Shown piece by piece: positions 10,098-18,230 of a stretch of DNA of 64,000 nucleotides. Numbering within the stretch: the first letter of the stretch is position 1; each line of letters opens with the position of its first letter. Under the pieces are notes generated by a model that saw only the letters and a program-made list of their open reading frames with translations, was not told the DNA's origin and did no database searches. The DNA is from Enterococcus sp. DIV2402. GTDB lineage: Bacteria > Bacillota > Bacilli > Lactobacillales > Enterococcaceae. The stretch spans positions 2,394,501-2,458,500 of the forward strand of contig NZ_CP147251.1 in assembly GCF_017426705.2 (NCBI RefSeq), given 5' to 3'. The translations under genes and the position numbers were made by a program.

Positions 10098-10526
10098 CTA
10101 TCCAATCATGAAGGTTAATTCAGCTTCGGCAACTTTTTTGCCATCCACTTTCGCTACACCTTTACCAATTCCAGCAGAAGCTTTTACTTTGATAATTTCC
10201 ACTTCTAGAATTAGTGTATCTCCTGGTGTTACTTTTTTACGGAATTTTGCTTTATCAATTCCACCGAAATAAGCTGTTTTACCACGAAATTGCTCTAATG
10301 ATAACAATGCTACTGCGCCAGCTTGAGCCATCGCTTCAACAATTAAGACACCAGGCATTACTGGTTCGTGAGGAAAATGACCTTGGAAAAATGGTTCATT
10401 GATTGTTACGTTTTTCTTAGCAACAACACGTTCGCCGTCTACTAATTCTTCTACGCGATCAATCAATAACATCGGATAACGATGAGGGATAATCTCTTTG
10501 ATTTCTTGAATATTCAATACAGTCAT
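10098..10526 (-). CDS. fabZ: (3R)-hydroxyacyl-ACP dehydratase
   Basis: FabZ removes water from 3-hydroxyacyl-ACP in the elongation cycle. The 142-residue hotdog protein shows the active-site strand-helix [22 protein letters not shown], with the catalytic His at residue 49 and Glu near 63. Enterococci have two such paralogs, FabZ and the dehydratase/isomerase FabN, which differ in a few loop residues. The operon position between accB and accC indicates FabZ. It starts three bases after the accB stop. Confidence 0.95.
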   Translation of the reverse strand: MTVLNIQEIKEIIPHRYPMLLIDRVEELVDGERVVAKKNVTINEPFFQGHFPHEPVMPGVLIVEAMAQAGAVALLSLEQFRGKTAYFGGIDKAKFRKKVTPGDTLILEVEIIKVKASAGIGKGVAKVDGKKVAEAELTFMIG

Positions 10527-10528
10527 AA

Positions 10529-11014
10529 TTAACCTTCTTTCACACGGAACAGCGGTTGGTTAAATTCAACCACTTGTTCGTTTTCTACTAAAACTTCTAC
10601 AACTTCACCCGAAATATCACTTGTAATTTCATTCATGACTTTCATTGCTTCAACAATACAAACAACTTCGCCTTTTTGGACACGATCGCCAACTTGTTTG
10701 AAGTTTGGTTTGTCTGGGCTTGGTTTTAAGTATACTACACCTACTAGGGGTGAAACAATTTCTGTTCCCGCAATTACTTCTGGCACTGGTTGTGCTGGTG
10801 TAGCTTGAACCGGTGCAGAAGCTGGTTGAACAGCTGCTTCAATTACTTGAGGTTGTTGTACTGGTGCTGATTGTACTACCGGCACAGTATTTTGTGTGCG
10901 TGATACGCTATTTTTATTTAAATATAATTCGAAATTTCCATCTTTTAGATTAAATTCAGTTAATGTGGATTGATCAAAAAGAGAAAGTAAGTCCTTTAAC
11001 TCATTCAGTTCCAT
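10529..11014 (-). CDS. accB: Biotin carboxyl carrier protein of acetyl-CoA carboxylase
   Basis: The biotin carrier, 161 residues from the ATG at 11014; the upstream in-frame codons overlap the end of fabF and lack a ribosome site, whereas GCATAAGGATGG places this ATG right after the fabF stop. A Pro/Ala/Gln-rich linker (about residues 45-80) joins the N-terminal segment to the biotinyl domain, whose EAMKVMNE motif near residue 126 carries the biotinylated lysine. Biotin must be attached by a BirA-type ligase encoded elsewhere. Confidence 0.96.
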   Translation of the reverse strand: MELNELKDLLSLFDQSTLTEFNLKDGNFELYLNKNSVSRTQNTVPVVQSAPVQQPQVIEAAVQPASAPVQATPAQPVPEVIAGTEIVSPLVGVVYLKPSPDKPNFKQVGDRVQKGEVVCIVEAMKVMNEITSDISGEVVEVLVENEQVVEFNQPLFRVKEG

Positions 11015-11016
11015 CC

Positions 11017-12252
11017 TTATGCCTCCCAACGTTTCATCAAAATAACTGCATTATGACCACCAAAACCAAGTGAATTGCTCATCGCATAGGTTAATTCTGC
11101 AGGTTTGCTTTCATTAATCACAACGTTTAAGTCAATTTCTGGATCTTGTTCTGTCACATTAATATTGGGTGGAATAAATTGATGTTGTAACGCTAATAAT
11201 GTCGCAACGGCTTCCACTCCACCAGCTGCTCCTAATAAGTGACCAGTCATAGATTTCGTACTACTTACATACGTCTCTTTATAACTATCTCCTAATCCAT
11301 AATGAATAGCAGTTGCTTCTGATACATCATTAGCTGGTGTACTTGTACCATGAGCATTGATATAACCAACTTCTGAAGGTTCAATCCCTGCCTCTGACAT
11401 GGCTAATTTTATCGCTTTACCTGCACCTGAACCATCAGGATTTGGAGCAGTCATATGATACGCATCACAGTTTGCACCATAGCCTACAACTTCACCTAAA
11501 ATATTTGCACCACGCGCTAGAGCATGTTCTAAGGATTCTAATAATAGAACTCCAGCTCCTTCACCCATAACAAAACCACTACGGTCTTTATCAAATGGTG
11601 TAGATGCTTTATTCGGATCAGATTCAGTTGTTAAAGCTGTTAAGGAAGCAAATCCAGCAATACCGATTTCACAAATCGTTGCTTCTGAACCGCCTGCAAG
11701 CATAACGTCTGCATAACCATGTTTGATATTACGGAACGCTTCTCCGACAGAATGTGTACCTGACGCACATGCAGTTACTGTCGTAGTACAAATTCCTCTA
11801 GCGCCTACACGTAATGCGATGTTTCCAGCAACCATATTTACGATTGACATTGGTACAAACATGGGTGAGACACGTTTAGGGCCTTTCGCATTCATTCGTG
11901 TTACTTGATCTTGAATTGTTGGTAAGCCACCGATGCCTGAACCAACCATCACACCAAAACGATCTGCATCGATCGCTTTCGTATCTAGTTGTGCCATTTC
12001 AATGGCATCTAAAGCTGCATGAATACCGAAAAGTGAAAATTCATCCATACGTTTCGTATCTTTTTTAACAAAATATTTTTCTAATGGAAAATCTTTGACT
12101 TCACCTGCAACAGAAATTCCTGTTGCTTCTGCATCAAATTTTGTAATTGGACCAATTCCATTGGTACCTTCTTTTAAACTTGTTAAGAATGTTTCTGGAT
12201 CATTTCCGATTGGTGAAACGACACCATAACCTGTAATTACTACTCGATTCAT
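11017..12252 (-). CDS. fabF: 3-oxoacyl-ACP synthase II
   Basis: FabF condenses malonyl-ACP with acyl-ACP to extend the chain. The 411-residue thiolase-fold protein begins RVVITGYGVVSPIG, has the catalytic cysteine in TACASGTHSVGEA at about residue 163, and the two active-site histidines in NAHGTSTPAND and TKSMTGHLLGAAG. This is the expected Cys-His-His set for KAS II. It follows fabG by 15 bases. Confidence 0.96.
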   Translation of the reverse strand: MNRVVITGYGVVSPIGNDPETFLTSLKEGTNGIGPITKFDAEATGISVAGEVKDFPLEKYFVKKDTKRMDEFSLFGIHAALDAIEMAQLDTKAIDADRFGVMVGSGIGGLPTIQDQVTRMNAKGPKRVSPMFVPMSIVNMVAGNIALRVGARGICTTTVTACASGTHSVGEAFRNIKHGYADVMLAGGSEATICEIGIAGFASLTALTTESDPNKASTPFDKDRSGFVMGEGAGVLLLESLEHALARGANILGEVVGYGANCDAYHMTAPNPDGSGAGKAIKLAMSEAGIEPSEVGYINAHGTSTPANDVSEATAIHYGLGDSYKETYVSSTKSMTGHLLGAAGGVEAVATLLALQHQFIPPNINVTEQDPEIDLNVVINESKPAELTYAMSNSLGFGGHNAVILMKRWEA

Positions 12253-12267
12253 AAATTTTCTCCTCTC

Positions 12268-13005
12268 TTAACCGTGCATGACCAATCCACCGTCAACATT
12301 TAAGACTTGACCAGTGATATATGGACTTTTTGCTAAGAAAATAGCAGTTTGAGCAACATCATCTACGTTTCCAAAACGTTGTAATGGAATCGTTTGTGTT
12401 ACTTGTTCTTTCACTTTATCAGATAAAACATCTGTCATGTCTGTTTGGATAAATCCAGGAGCAATCGCATTACAAGTAATGCCTCGTGGCGCTACTTCTC
12501 TGGCTACTGATTTAGTAAAACCAACAACACCTGCTTTACTTGCTGCATAATTTGCTTGGCCTGCATTTCCCATCAATCCTGAAACACTTGAAAGATTAAT
12601 GATTACGCCTTCACGTTGTTTCAACATTTTTTTCATGACTTGTTGGGTCATGTTAAATGTACCTGTCAAATTAATTTTCAAGACTTGTTCGAAATCTTCT
12701 TCTGTCATACGAAGCAACAACTTATCATTAGTGATGCCTGCATTATTGACTAAGACATTTACCGCCCCTAATTTTTCTTCTGCTTCTTTAATCATTTCGC
12801 CTGCATTTTTAAAGTCTGAAATATCGCCAGAAACGCCCACACATTTCACACCAAATTCTTCTATAGAAGCAATTAGTTCTTCTGAAATATCACGACGACC
12901 ATTTAAGACAATATTTGCCCCTTCTTTGGCAAATGCTTTTGCGATGGCTAAACCAATGCCTCGCGTACTACCTGTAACAAAAACCGTTTTATCTTTTAAT
13001 TCCAT
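12268..13005 (-). CDS. fabG: 3-oxoacyl-ACP reductase
   Basis: FabG reduces 3-oxoacyl-ACP with NADPH. The 245-residue short-chain dehydrogenase has the dinucleotide motif TGSTRGIG at residues 11-18, the NNAG motif near residue 87, a catalytic serine in NLSSVSGLMG, and the YAASKAG Tyr-Lys pair near residue 152. It starts nine bases after the fabD stop. Substrate assignment rests on operon context as well as sequence. Confidence 0.96.
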   Translation of the reverse strand: MELKDKTVFVTGSTRGIGLAIAKAFAKEGANIVLNGRRDISEELIASIEEFGVKCVGVSGDISDFKNAGEMIKEAEEKLGAVNVLVNNAGITNDKLLLRMTEEDFEQVLKINLTGTFNMTQQVMKKMLKQREGVIINLSSVSGLMGNAGQANYAASKAGVVGFTKSVAREVAPRGITCNAIAPGFIQTDMTDVLSDKVKEQVTQTIPLQRFGNVDDVAQTAIFLAKSPYITGQVLNVDGGLVMHG

Positions 13006-13014
13006 TTTTTCCTC

Positions 13015-13938
13015 CTAGGATAATAATGCCTCTGTCTCTTGTAGCGTCTTATCATCTTCTACACGAGACATCACTAATGTTTTGTCAATTTTTTTGATAA
13101 AACCTGAAAGAACTTTTCCTGGACCAATCTCAATCACACGTTCAATTCCCAATTCTTTTAACGTTGCTACGCTTTCAAAAAAACGAACTGGTGACATCAC
13201 TTGACGTTCCAATAACTCTTTAATTTCGTTTTGTTGCATTACTTGAGCAGTAGTGTTACTAATAACCGGAACAGCCATTTCATTAAAAGAAACCTCTTCT
13301 AAGGCAATTTTCAACTTGTCTGCGGCGGGCTTCAATAAAGCTGTATGGAATGGACCACTAACGTTTAATGGAATCATTCGTTTCACACCGGCTTCTTTTA
13401 ACAACTCAAGTGCTTGATCTACTGCTGCAACTTCTCCACCAATGACAATTTGTTGTGGTGTATTGTAGTTAGCTGGTGACACAATTCCTTGTTCACTCGC
13501 TTGTTTGCACGCTTCTTCAATCGTTTCAATAGGTGCATTCATAATCGCTACCATTTTACCTGTTCCTTGTGGTGCTGCAGTTGCCATGTATGAACCGCGT
13601 TTGGCAACTAATGCAACTGCTGTTTTAAAGTCTAATGCGCCACTGGCTACTAAAGCAGTATATTCACCTAAACTTAATCCAGCAACAGCATCTGCATGAT
13701 AACCTTTTGCTTCTAATACACGCCAAAAAGCCACACTAACCGTTAGAATCGCTGGTTGAGTATATTCTGTTTGATTTAATCGTTCATTTTCTGTAAAACA
13801 TAATTCTGCCATATCGTAGCCTAAGATTTCACTCGCCTCAGCAAATGTTTGACGAACAATTTCTTCCTGATCGAATAATTCTTGTCCCATGCCAACATAT
13901 TGTGCACCTTGACCACTAAATAAAAAAGCTGTCTTCAT
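13015..13938 (-). CDS. fabD: Malonyl-CoA:ACP transacylase
   Basis: FabD loads malonyl groups onto ACP. The 307-residue protein has FLFSGQGAQYVGMG at the N-terminus, the nucleophile elbow GLSLGEY at about residues 88-94, and the catalytic histidine in SGPFHTALL near residue 197. In many enterococci and streptococci the enoyl reductase gene fabK lies between acpP and fabD; here only a 116-base gap with a terminator is found. Confidence 0.96.
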   Translation of the reverse strand: MKTAFLFSGQGAQYVGMGQELFDQEEIVRQTFAEASEILGYDMAELCFTENERLNQTEYTQPAILTVSVAFWRVLEAKGYHADAVAGLSLGEYTALVASGALDFKTAVALVAKRGSYMATAAPQGTGKMVAIMNAPIETIEEACKQASEQGIVSPANYNTPQQIVIGGEVAAVDQALELLKEAGVKRMIPLNVSGPFHTALLKPAADKLKIALEEVSFNEMAVPVISNTTAQVMQQNEIKELLERQVMSPVRFFESVATLKELGIERVIEIGPGKVLSGFIKKIDKTLVMSRVEDDKTLQETEALLS

Positions 13939-14024
13939 GTTTCTCTCCTTTAAATTCCCGTTGATATTTGAGGATAAGTATTCGATTCATATCTACTCAA
14001 CGTTGGATTTTCTATATAAAAGGA

Positions 14025-14049
14025 AAGGCTAGGCTTTTGGCCCAGCCTT
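14025..14049 (-). terminator. Intra-operon terminator/attenuator after acpP
   Basis: Arms AAGGCTgGGC and GCCtAGCCTT pair with one mismatch around a short loop five bases after the acpP stop, followed on the minus strand by TTCCTTTT. It should make part of the transcripts end after acpP, so that ACP is made in excess over the downstream enzymes. Confidence 0.7.
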
Positions 14050-14054
14050 AAAAA

Positions 14055-14279
14055 TTAAGCTTGTTGTTGTTCTACGTATTTCACTAAATCTTCAACAGTT
14101 TTGATGCCGTCTTCAACTTCGATTTTCACGTCAAATTCGTCTTCAATTTCGTTGATGATTTGGAATAAATCTAAGCTATCTGCTTCTAAATCTTCTTGGA
14201 TGTTTGTAGTTAATTTGATTTCTTCTTTATCTTTACCTAATTCTTCTGCTACGATTTCTTGAATTTTTTCGAATACCAT
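14055..14279 (-). CDS. acpP: Acyl carrier protein
   Basis: A 74-residue, very acidic helical protein. The phosphopantetheine attachment serine is in the [11 protein letters not shown] motif at about residue 36. It carries the growing acyl chain between the Fab enzymes. ATG follows TTGGAGGAATATAAAC. It lies between fabH and the attenuator hairpin at 14025. Confidence 0.96.
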   Translation of the reverse strand: MVFEKIQEIVAEELGKDKEEIKLTTNIQEDLEADSLDLFQIINEIEDEFDVKIEVEDGIKTVEDLVKYVEQQQA

Positions 14280-14332
14280 GTTTATATTCCTCCAATTGTT
14301 TTGTACATTTTTAATTTTATATGACTACAGGT

Positions 14333-15307
14333 TTACAAAGTCAGCAACACGGTTCCCCATGTTAACCCACCACCAAAACCTGAAAGTACCACTTTTTGGT
14401 TGCTACCTAATGTTAAGACTCCTGAGGCAATGGATTCATCTAATAACAACGGAATTGTTGCTCCAGATGTGTTTCCATATTTATCCATATTTTGTAAGAA
14501 TTTCTCTCTAGGAACTTTAATTTTCCGCGCAATTTTATCTAAAATACGCGAATTTGCTTGATGAAGTAAGAAATAATCAATTTCTTCTTTCTCTTCACTA
14601 ATAAGCTCATCAATTGCCTTTGCTACGTCACGTGTCGCAAAATCAAAGATGTCTCGTCCAGCCATTGTTAAACAAGAACTCTGACTAGTATTCACTGATC
14701 CATAAGGACTATTAATCGCACGATAACCAGAAGTCAATGACATGCCTCTTGTACCATCTGCATGTAAGCTTTCTTTTAAGAGGTGTTGTTGTTCTGTTGC
14801 TTCTAATAAAATACCACCTGCTCCGTCACCAAACAATACCGCTGTTGAGCGATCTTGCCAGTCTAAAACTTTCGAAAGTACTTCGCCGCCAATAATTAAT
14901 CCTTTTTTTGAACCTGTACGAATCATTTTTTCACCCATCGACAACGCATAGACAAAGCCGGCACACGCTGCACTTAAATCAAACGCTAACGCATTTGTCG
15001 CACCGATTGCCCCTTGCACCATACATGCCACAGAAGGTGAATTGTAATCTGGGGACATTGTTGCAACAAGAATAAAATCCAATTCCTCTGGAGCTGTACC
15101 GCTTTTTTGTACTAATTGCTTAGCAACATGGATACATAGATCAGAAGTATTCTCGTCTGTCGCAATATGTCGTGTTTTTATTCCTGTGCGAGAATAAATC
15201 CATTCATCGCTTGTGTCCATGATTTCTGCCAACTGATCGTTCGTTACAATTTTTTCAGGCACGTAACTGGCTGTTGCAGTAATCTGTCCAAAATTTGTCA
15301 TATACAT
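14333..15307 (-). CDS. fabH: 3-oxoacyl-ACP synthase III
   Basis: FabH starts fatty-acid synthesis by joining acetyl-CoA to malonyl-ACP. The 324-residue protein shows the catalytic cysteine in DLSAACAGFVYAL at about residue 113 and the histidine/asparagine pair in FLLHQANSRI near residue 249 and the GNTSGATIP loop. The start is MYMTNFG or MTNFG; both lie four to ten bases after the fabT stop region, so it is coupled to fabT. Confidence 0.95.
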   Translation of the reverse strand: MYMTNFGQITATASYVPEKIVTNDQLAEIMDTSDEWIYSRTGIKTRHIATDENTSDLCIHVAKQLVQKSGTAPEELDFILVATMSPDYNSPSVACMVQGAIGATNALAFDLSAACAGFVYALSMGEKMIRTGSKKGLIIGGEVLSKVLDWQDRSTAVLFGDGAGGILLEATEQQHLLKESLHADGTRGMSLTSGYRAINSPYGSVNTSQSSCLTMAGRDIFDFATRDVAKAIDELISEEKEEIDYFLLHQANSRILDKIARKIKVPREKFLQNMDKYGNTSGATIPLLLDESIASGVLTLGSNQKVVLSGFGGGLTWGTVLLTL

Positions 15308-15311
15308 ACGC

Positions 15312-15752
15312 TCACTTATATTCTTGTAAGAATTGATGAAGATTATCCAACGCTTTTAATAAAGCATGTTGTTCCTCTTCTTCCATGTTTACCAAAATTT
15401 CTTTAATCATTTGACTATGAAAATGTTGATGCACACGATACAATAATTTCCCTTTTTTTGTCAACGATAATTTGACAACTCGTCGATCATCTTCGCTACG
15501 AATTCTTTCAACGTAACCTTTTTTCACTAATCGGTTAATCGCGATGGTCAATGTACCCACTGTAATTGAAAGTTCTTTTGCAACTTCAGAAGTTGTCTTT
15601 TTTTTGTACATACCAATCGCTTCGATTGTGTGCATTTCGGTAATCGAAAGGTCATTGAATCGTGATTTTTTCAATTCTGATTCTTCGATTACTAAAATGT
15701 CATTAAAGACATCCACTAGTAAGCTATTAATTCTTTCAAAATCTGGTTTCAT
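15312..15752 (-). CDS. fabT: MarR-family repressor of fatty-acid synthesis
   Basis: A 146-residue winged-helix protein of the MarR family, first gene of the fab/acc operon, which is the position of FabT in streptococci and enterococci. The recognition helix lies around TTSEVAKELSITVGTLTIAINRLVKKG (residues 53-79) and the wing around RIRSEDDRRVVKLS. FabT binds DNA with long-chain acyl-ACP as corepressor. Palindromes of the FabT type lie across its own promoter, so autoregulation is likely. Confidence 0.93.
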   Translation of the reverse strand: MKPDFERINSLLVDVFNDILVIEESELKKSRFNDLSITEMHTIEAIGMYKKKTTSEVAKELSITVGTLTIAINRLVKKGYVERIRSEDDRRVVKLSLTKKGKLLYRVHQHFHSQMIKEILVNMEEEEQHALLKALDNLHQFLQEYK

Positions 15753-15771
15753 TGCTTCACCATCCGAATAC

Positions 15772-15828
15772 TTTGATTATCAAATCATTTGACAATCAAA
15801 CTATAATTCATATTTTTTAGAAAAGCAA
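15772..15828 (-). promoter_or_regulatory. fabT promoter with two FabT-type operators
   Basis: On the minus strand TTGCTT (15823-15828), a 17-bp spacer and TATAGT (15800-15805) form a promoter. Two inverted repeats of the FabT type follow: TTTGACAATCAAA at 15788-15800 over the start site and TTTGATTATCAAA at 15772-15784 just downstream. Binding there would block transcription of the whole operon. Confidence 0.75.
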
Positions 15829-15900
15829 GAGTATTTTCAGTTTTTTTTAAATTTCCATCTTATTTTCTGTAAATATAAAAAATATTCCCCTTTCAAATAC

Positions 15901-15913
15901 TTTGATTTTCAAA
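15901..15913. promoter_or_regulatory. Third FabT-like palindrome
   Basis: The sequence TTTGATTTTCAAA is a further imperfect copy of the FabT-type operator, about 100 bp upstream of the fabT promoter and 120 bp upstream of the Cho-like gene. It may be an auxiliary site or a site for a divergent promoter. The surrounding region is A/T-rich, so chance is possible. Confidence 0.4.
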
Positions 15914-16032
15914 ACAATTTTACCATATTTATTAAAAAAATACCTTAATAACTTTATTTCCACTTGTTTTAATTTGAATTTTCTGCTATCTTCGAGTCAA
16001 ATCTCCTTATAGAAATGGCGTGAAATCAACTA

Positions 16033-16935
16033 TTGGCTAATTTAAAAGAAAAAGTAAAGATTTTACCAACCACACCTGGAATTTATCTCATGAAAGACCA
16101 ATATGATGAGATTATTTACGTTGGAAAAGCCAAAAATTTAAAACAACGTGTCCGCTCTTACTTTCAAAAAAATAGCCAGCACTCAAAAAAAGTGCTGCGC
16201 ATGGTTTTTAATATTCATGATTTTGATATTATCCAAGTGGATACCGAACTTGATGCCTTATTACTTGAGTGCCAATTAATTCAAACGTATCATCCATTGT
16301 ATAACCAACAAATGAATCATTCGTTACGTTATAGTTATGTGACAGTTTCTCCAAAGGGTATTGAAATCAATTCAATGGTTTCTTCAAATAGTCTAGGCCC
16401 TTTTCGACAATATAAAAAAATTCCGATAGTAAGTCAAGTTCTGAGTGAAATTTATCAAATGCCTTGGGTCAACCACATTACAATGCATGCTTTGATTAAA
16501 CAATTACCTGAAATGCAAAAAATCCCATTAAATCAACGGTTAAATGAAATTACCGCTTTTTTTCAAGGGACTGAGCAAAGCTATCTTCCTTGGATGGAAC
16601 AACGAATTTCTTATTTATCTGAACACTTACACTTTGAACTCGCTCAAGCTCTAACCGAACAGCTTAACATATTAAACTATTTTTTCTTACAAAACAAAGA
16701 ACTCGTGCGTTTTTCACAACAAAAAAAACTTATTTTTTCACTACCGTTAACTGAAACAACAAATAAATATTATCAAATTTCTTTTGGTCAAATCATTCAT
16801 ACGCAAATTCTCTCATTAAATGAAGCATTTCAACCAATTGAAAGCAGAGTAAAACCTTTCAGCTTAACGAAAACAACCATTGACCCCTTACTAATTTTAA
16901 TGAATTATATGAAAAAGACATCTAAAAAGGGCTAG
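16033..16935 (+). CDS. GIY-YIG endonuclease, Cho/UvrC N-terminal-like
   Basis: A 300-residue protein whose first 90 residues match the UvrC/Cho nuclease domain: TTPGIYLMKD, IIYVGKAKNLKQRVRSYF, and a glutamate in LDALLLECQLI. These supply the GIY, YIG, Arg and Glu residues of the catalytic site, which cuts 3' to DNA lesions after UvrAB loading. The UVR-binding, RNase H-like and HhH domains of full UvrC are missing, as in Cho. The start is TTG at 16033. It is divergent from fabT. Confidence 0.85.
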   Translation: MANLKEKVKILPTTPGIYLMKDQYDEIIYVGKAKNLKQRVRSYFQKNSQHSKKVLRMVFNIHDFDIIQVDTELDALLLECQLIQTYHPLYNQQMNHSLRYSYVTVSPKGIEINSMVSSNSLGPFRQYKKIPIVSQVLSEIYQMPWVNHITMHALIKQLPEMQKIPLNQRLNEITAFFQGTEQSYLPWMEQRISYLSEHLHFELAQALTEQLNILNYFFLQNKELVRFSQQKKLIFSLPLTETTNKYYQISFGQIIHTQILSLNEAFQPIESRVKPFSLTKTTIDPLLILMNYMKKTSKKG

Positions 16936-16966
16936 CATTTCGCTTTTTCCTTTTTAGACGTCTTTT
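16917..16966. terminator. Bidirectional terminator
   Basis: Arms GACATCTAAAAAGG and CCTTTTTAGACGTC pair around an 18-base loop and are followed by TTTTT on the plus strand. It separates the convergent Cho-like and YkuJ-like genes. Confidence 0.85.
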
Positions 16967-16968
16967 TA

Positions 16969-17199
16969 CTATTGAATTAAATCGTAAATTTCCATTGCAA
17001 CAATATCAACATTATCAAATTGATACGGCTGATTAGATTCAGCTTCCGTTAATTCAAAGGTCTCTGTCGAGTTGTCATAAGTGACGATACATTTTTCAAC
17101 GCCTTCTTTTTCAAAACGACGAACTTGTACCTCACTGTCTTGCGCTTCAATCATAGCTTCAAGACGTTTGATGATAGCGACTAATTGCGAACTTTTCAT
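16969..17199 (-). CDS. YkuJ-like (DUF1797) small protein
   Basis: A 76-residue protein from the ATG at 17199, chosen because GGGAGGGACTACGA precedes it; the frame is open 14 codons further upstream without a ribosome site. The pattern of an N-terminal helix followed by a beta sheet and the ending PYQFDNVDIVAMEIYDLIQ resembles Bacillus YkuJ, whose role is unknown. It sits between the Cho-like nuclease and a dehydrogenase and may be monocistronic. Confidence 0.8.
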   Translation of the reverse strand: MKSSQLVAIIKRLEAMIEAQDSEVQVRRFEKEGVEKCIVTYDNSTETFELTEAESNQPYQFDNVDIVAMEIYDLIQ

Positions 17200-17285
17200 T
17201 CGTAGTCCCTCCCTTTTTTCATTTCTGTTACATTGTATCAAATGACTGGGTTACGTGCATTGTTTTTGCAAAATTTTTTTAAATT

Positions 17286-18164
17286 TTAAGATTTTTTCCC
17301 ATCTTGCCACCAAAGTTTAATTAATGCTTGTGTCCCATCGTCTCCATAACCAGCCTTTTCTAGTTTTTCATAGAGTTGTTCAGCCAAAGTTGTACTTGGC
17401 AAGTCGATTCCCATGTTATTTGCTTCATCTAAAGCAATTTTCAAATCTTTAACAAAATGTTTTACAAAAAAGCCTGGGGAATAATTTTCTGCCAAAATGC
17501 GTGGGCTATAATTAATCATTGACCAGTTAGCTGCACTTCCACCAGCTAAGGTATCCAATATTTTAGACAAGTCCAATCCTGCTTGATTTGCATAAACAAG
17601 CATCTCTGTCATCCCGGTCATAGTACCAGCAATCATAATTTGATTGGCCATTTTAGCATGCTGCCCCTTTCCAGAGCCTCCATGCAACATACATGTTTTA
17701 CCAAATTGTTCAAAAACAGGTAGGACATTTTGATAAGCGGCTTCTGAACCGCCAGCCATAATTGTTAGTGTTCCATTTTTTGCGCCTAAATCGCCACCAG
17801 ATACTGGTGCATCTAAACTTTCTGCCCCGTTTTCATTTGCAGTTTGGGCAATTTTAACAGCTAAAGAAGGTGTACTTGTTGTTAAATCAACTAAAATTTT
17901 TCCCTTCACATCGGTGGCAAAAATCCCTGTGACAGCATGATAATAGGTTTCTTCAACATCGTGTGGATAGCCTACCATCGTGAAAATCAATTCACTTCCT
18001 TTTGTTACTGCTTTTGGTGAATCTTGCCACGTAGCACCTTTTGCTATTAGATCATCAGTTTTACTTTTTGTTCGATTGTAGACAGTTATATCATGACCTG
18101 CCGCTATTAAATGTTCTACAATCGCATGTCCCATGACACCTGTTCCGATAAATCCAATTTTCAT
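17286..18164 (-). CDS. NAD(P)-dependent beta-hydroxyacid dehydrogenase (3-hydroxyisobutyrate dehydrogenase family)
   Basis: A 292-residue protein with an N-terminal Rossmann motif GFIGTGVMGHAIVEHL, an NRT NADP-type loop at about residue 30, the family segment DAPVSGGDLGAKNGTLTIMAGG near residue 117, and the catalytic lysine in GKGQHAKMANQ near residue 171. The family includes 3-hydroxyisobutyrate, tartronate semialdehyde and succinate semialdehyde reductases; the substrate here is not evident. It sits upstream of no partner gene and between two terminators. Confidence 0.88.
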   Translation of the reverse strand: MKIGFIGTGVMGHAIVEHLIAAGHDITVYNRTKSKTDDLIAKGATWQDSPKAVTKGSELIFTMVGYPHDVEETYYHAVTGIFATDVKGKILVDLTTSTPSLAVKIAQTANENGAESLDAPVSGGDLGAKNGTLTIMAGGSEAAYQNVLPVFEQFGKTCMLHGGSGKGQHAKMANQIMIAGTMTGMTEMLVYANQAGLDLSKILDTLAGGSAANWSMINYSPRILAENYSPGFFVKHFVKDLKIALDEANNMGIDLPSTTLAEQLYEKLEKAGYGDDGTQALIKLWWQDGKKS

Positions 18165-18183
18165 GTCGATTCCCCCTCAAAAA

Positions 18184-18221
18184 AAGTTCACGTTTTTAGT
18201 ATACGCTAAAAACGTGAACTT
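18184..18221 (-). terminator. Terminator of the bgsA-bgsB unit
   Basis: Arms AAGTTCACGTTTTTAG and CTAAAAACGTGAACTT pair around a six-base loop, followed on the minus strand by TTTTTTT. It lies ten bases after the bgsB stop. Confidence 0.88.
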
Positions 18222-18230
18222 GAATATAAT

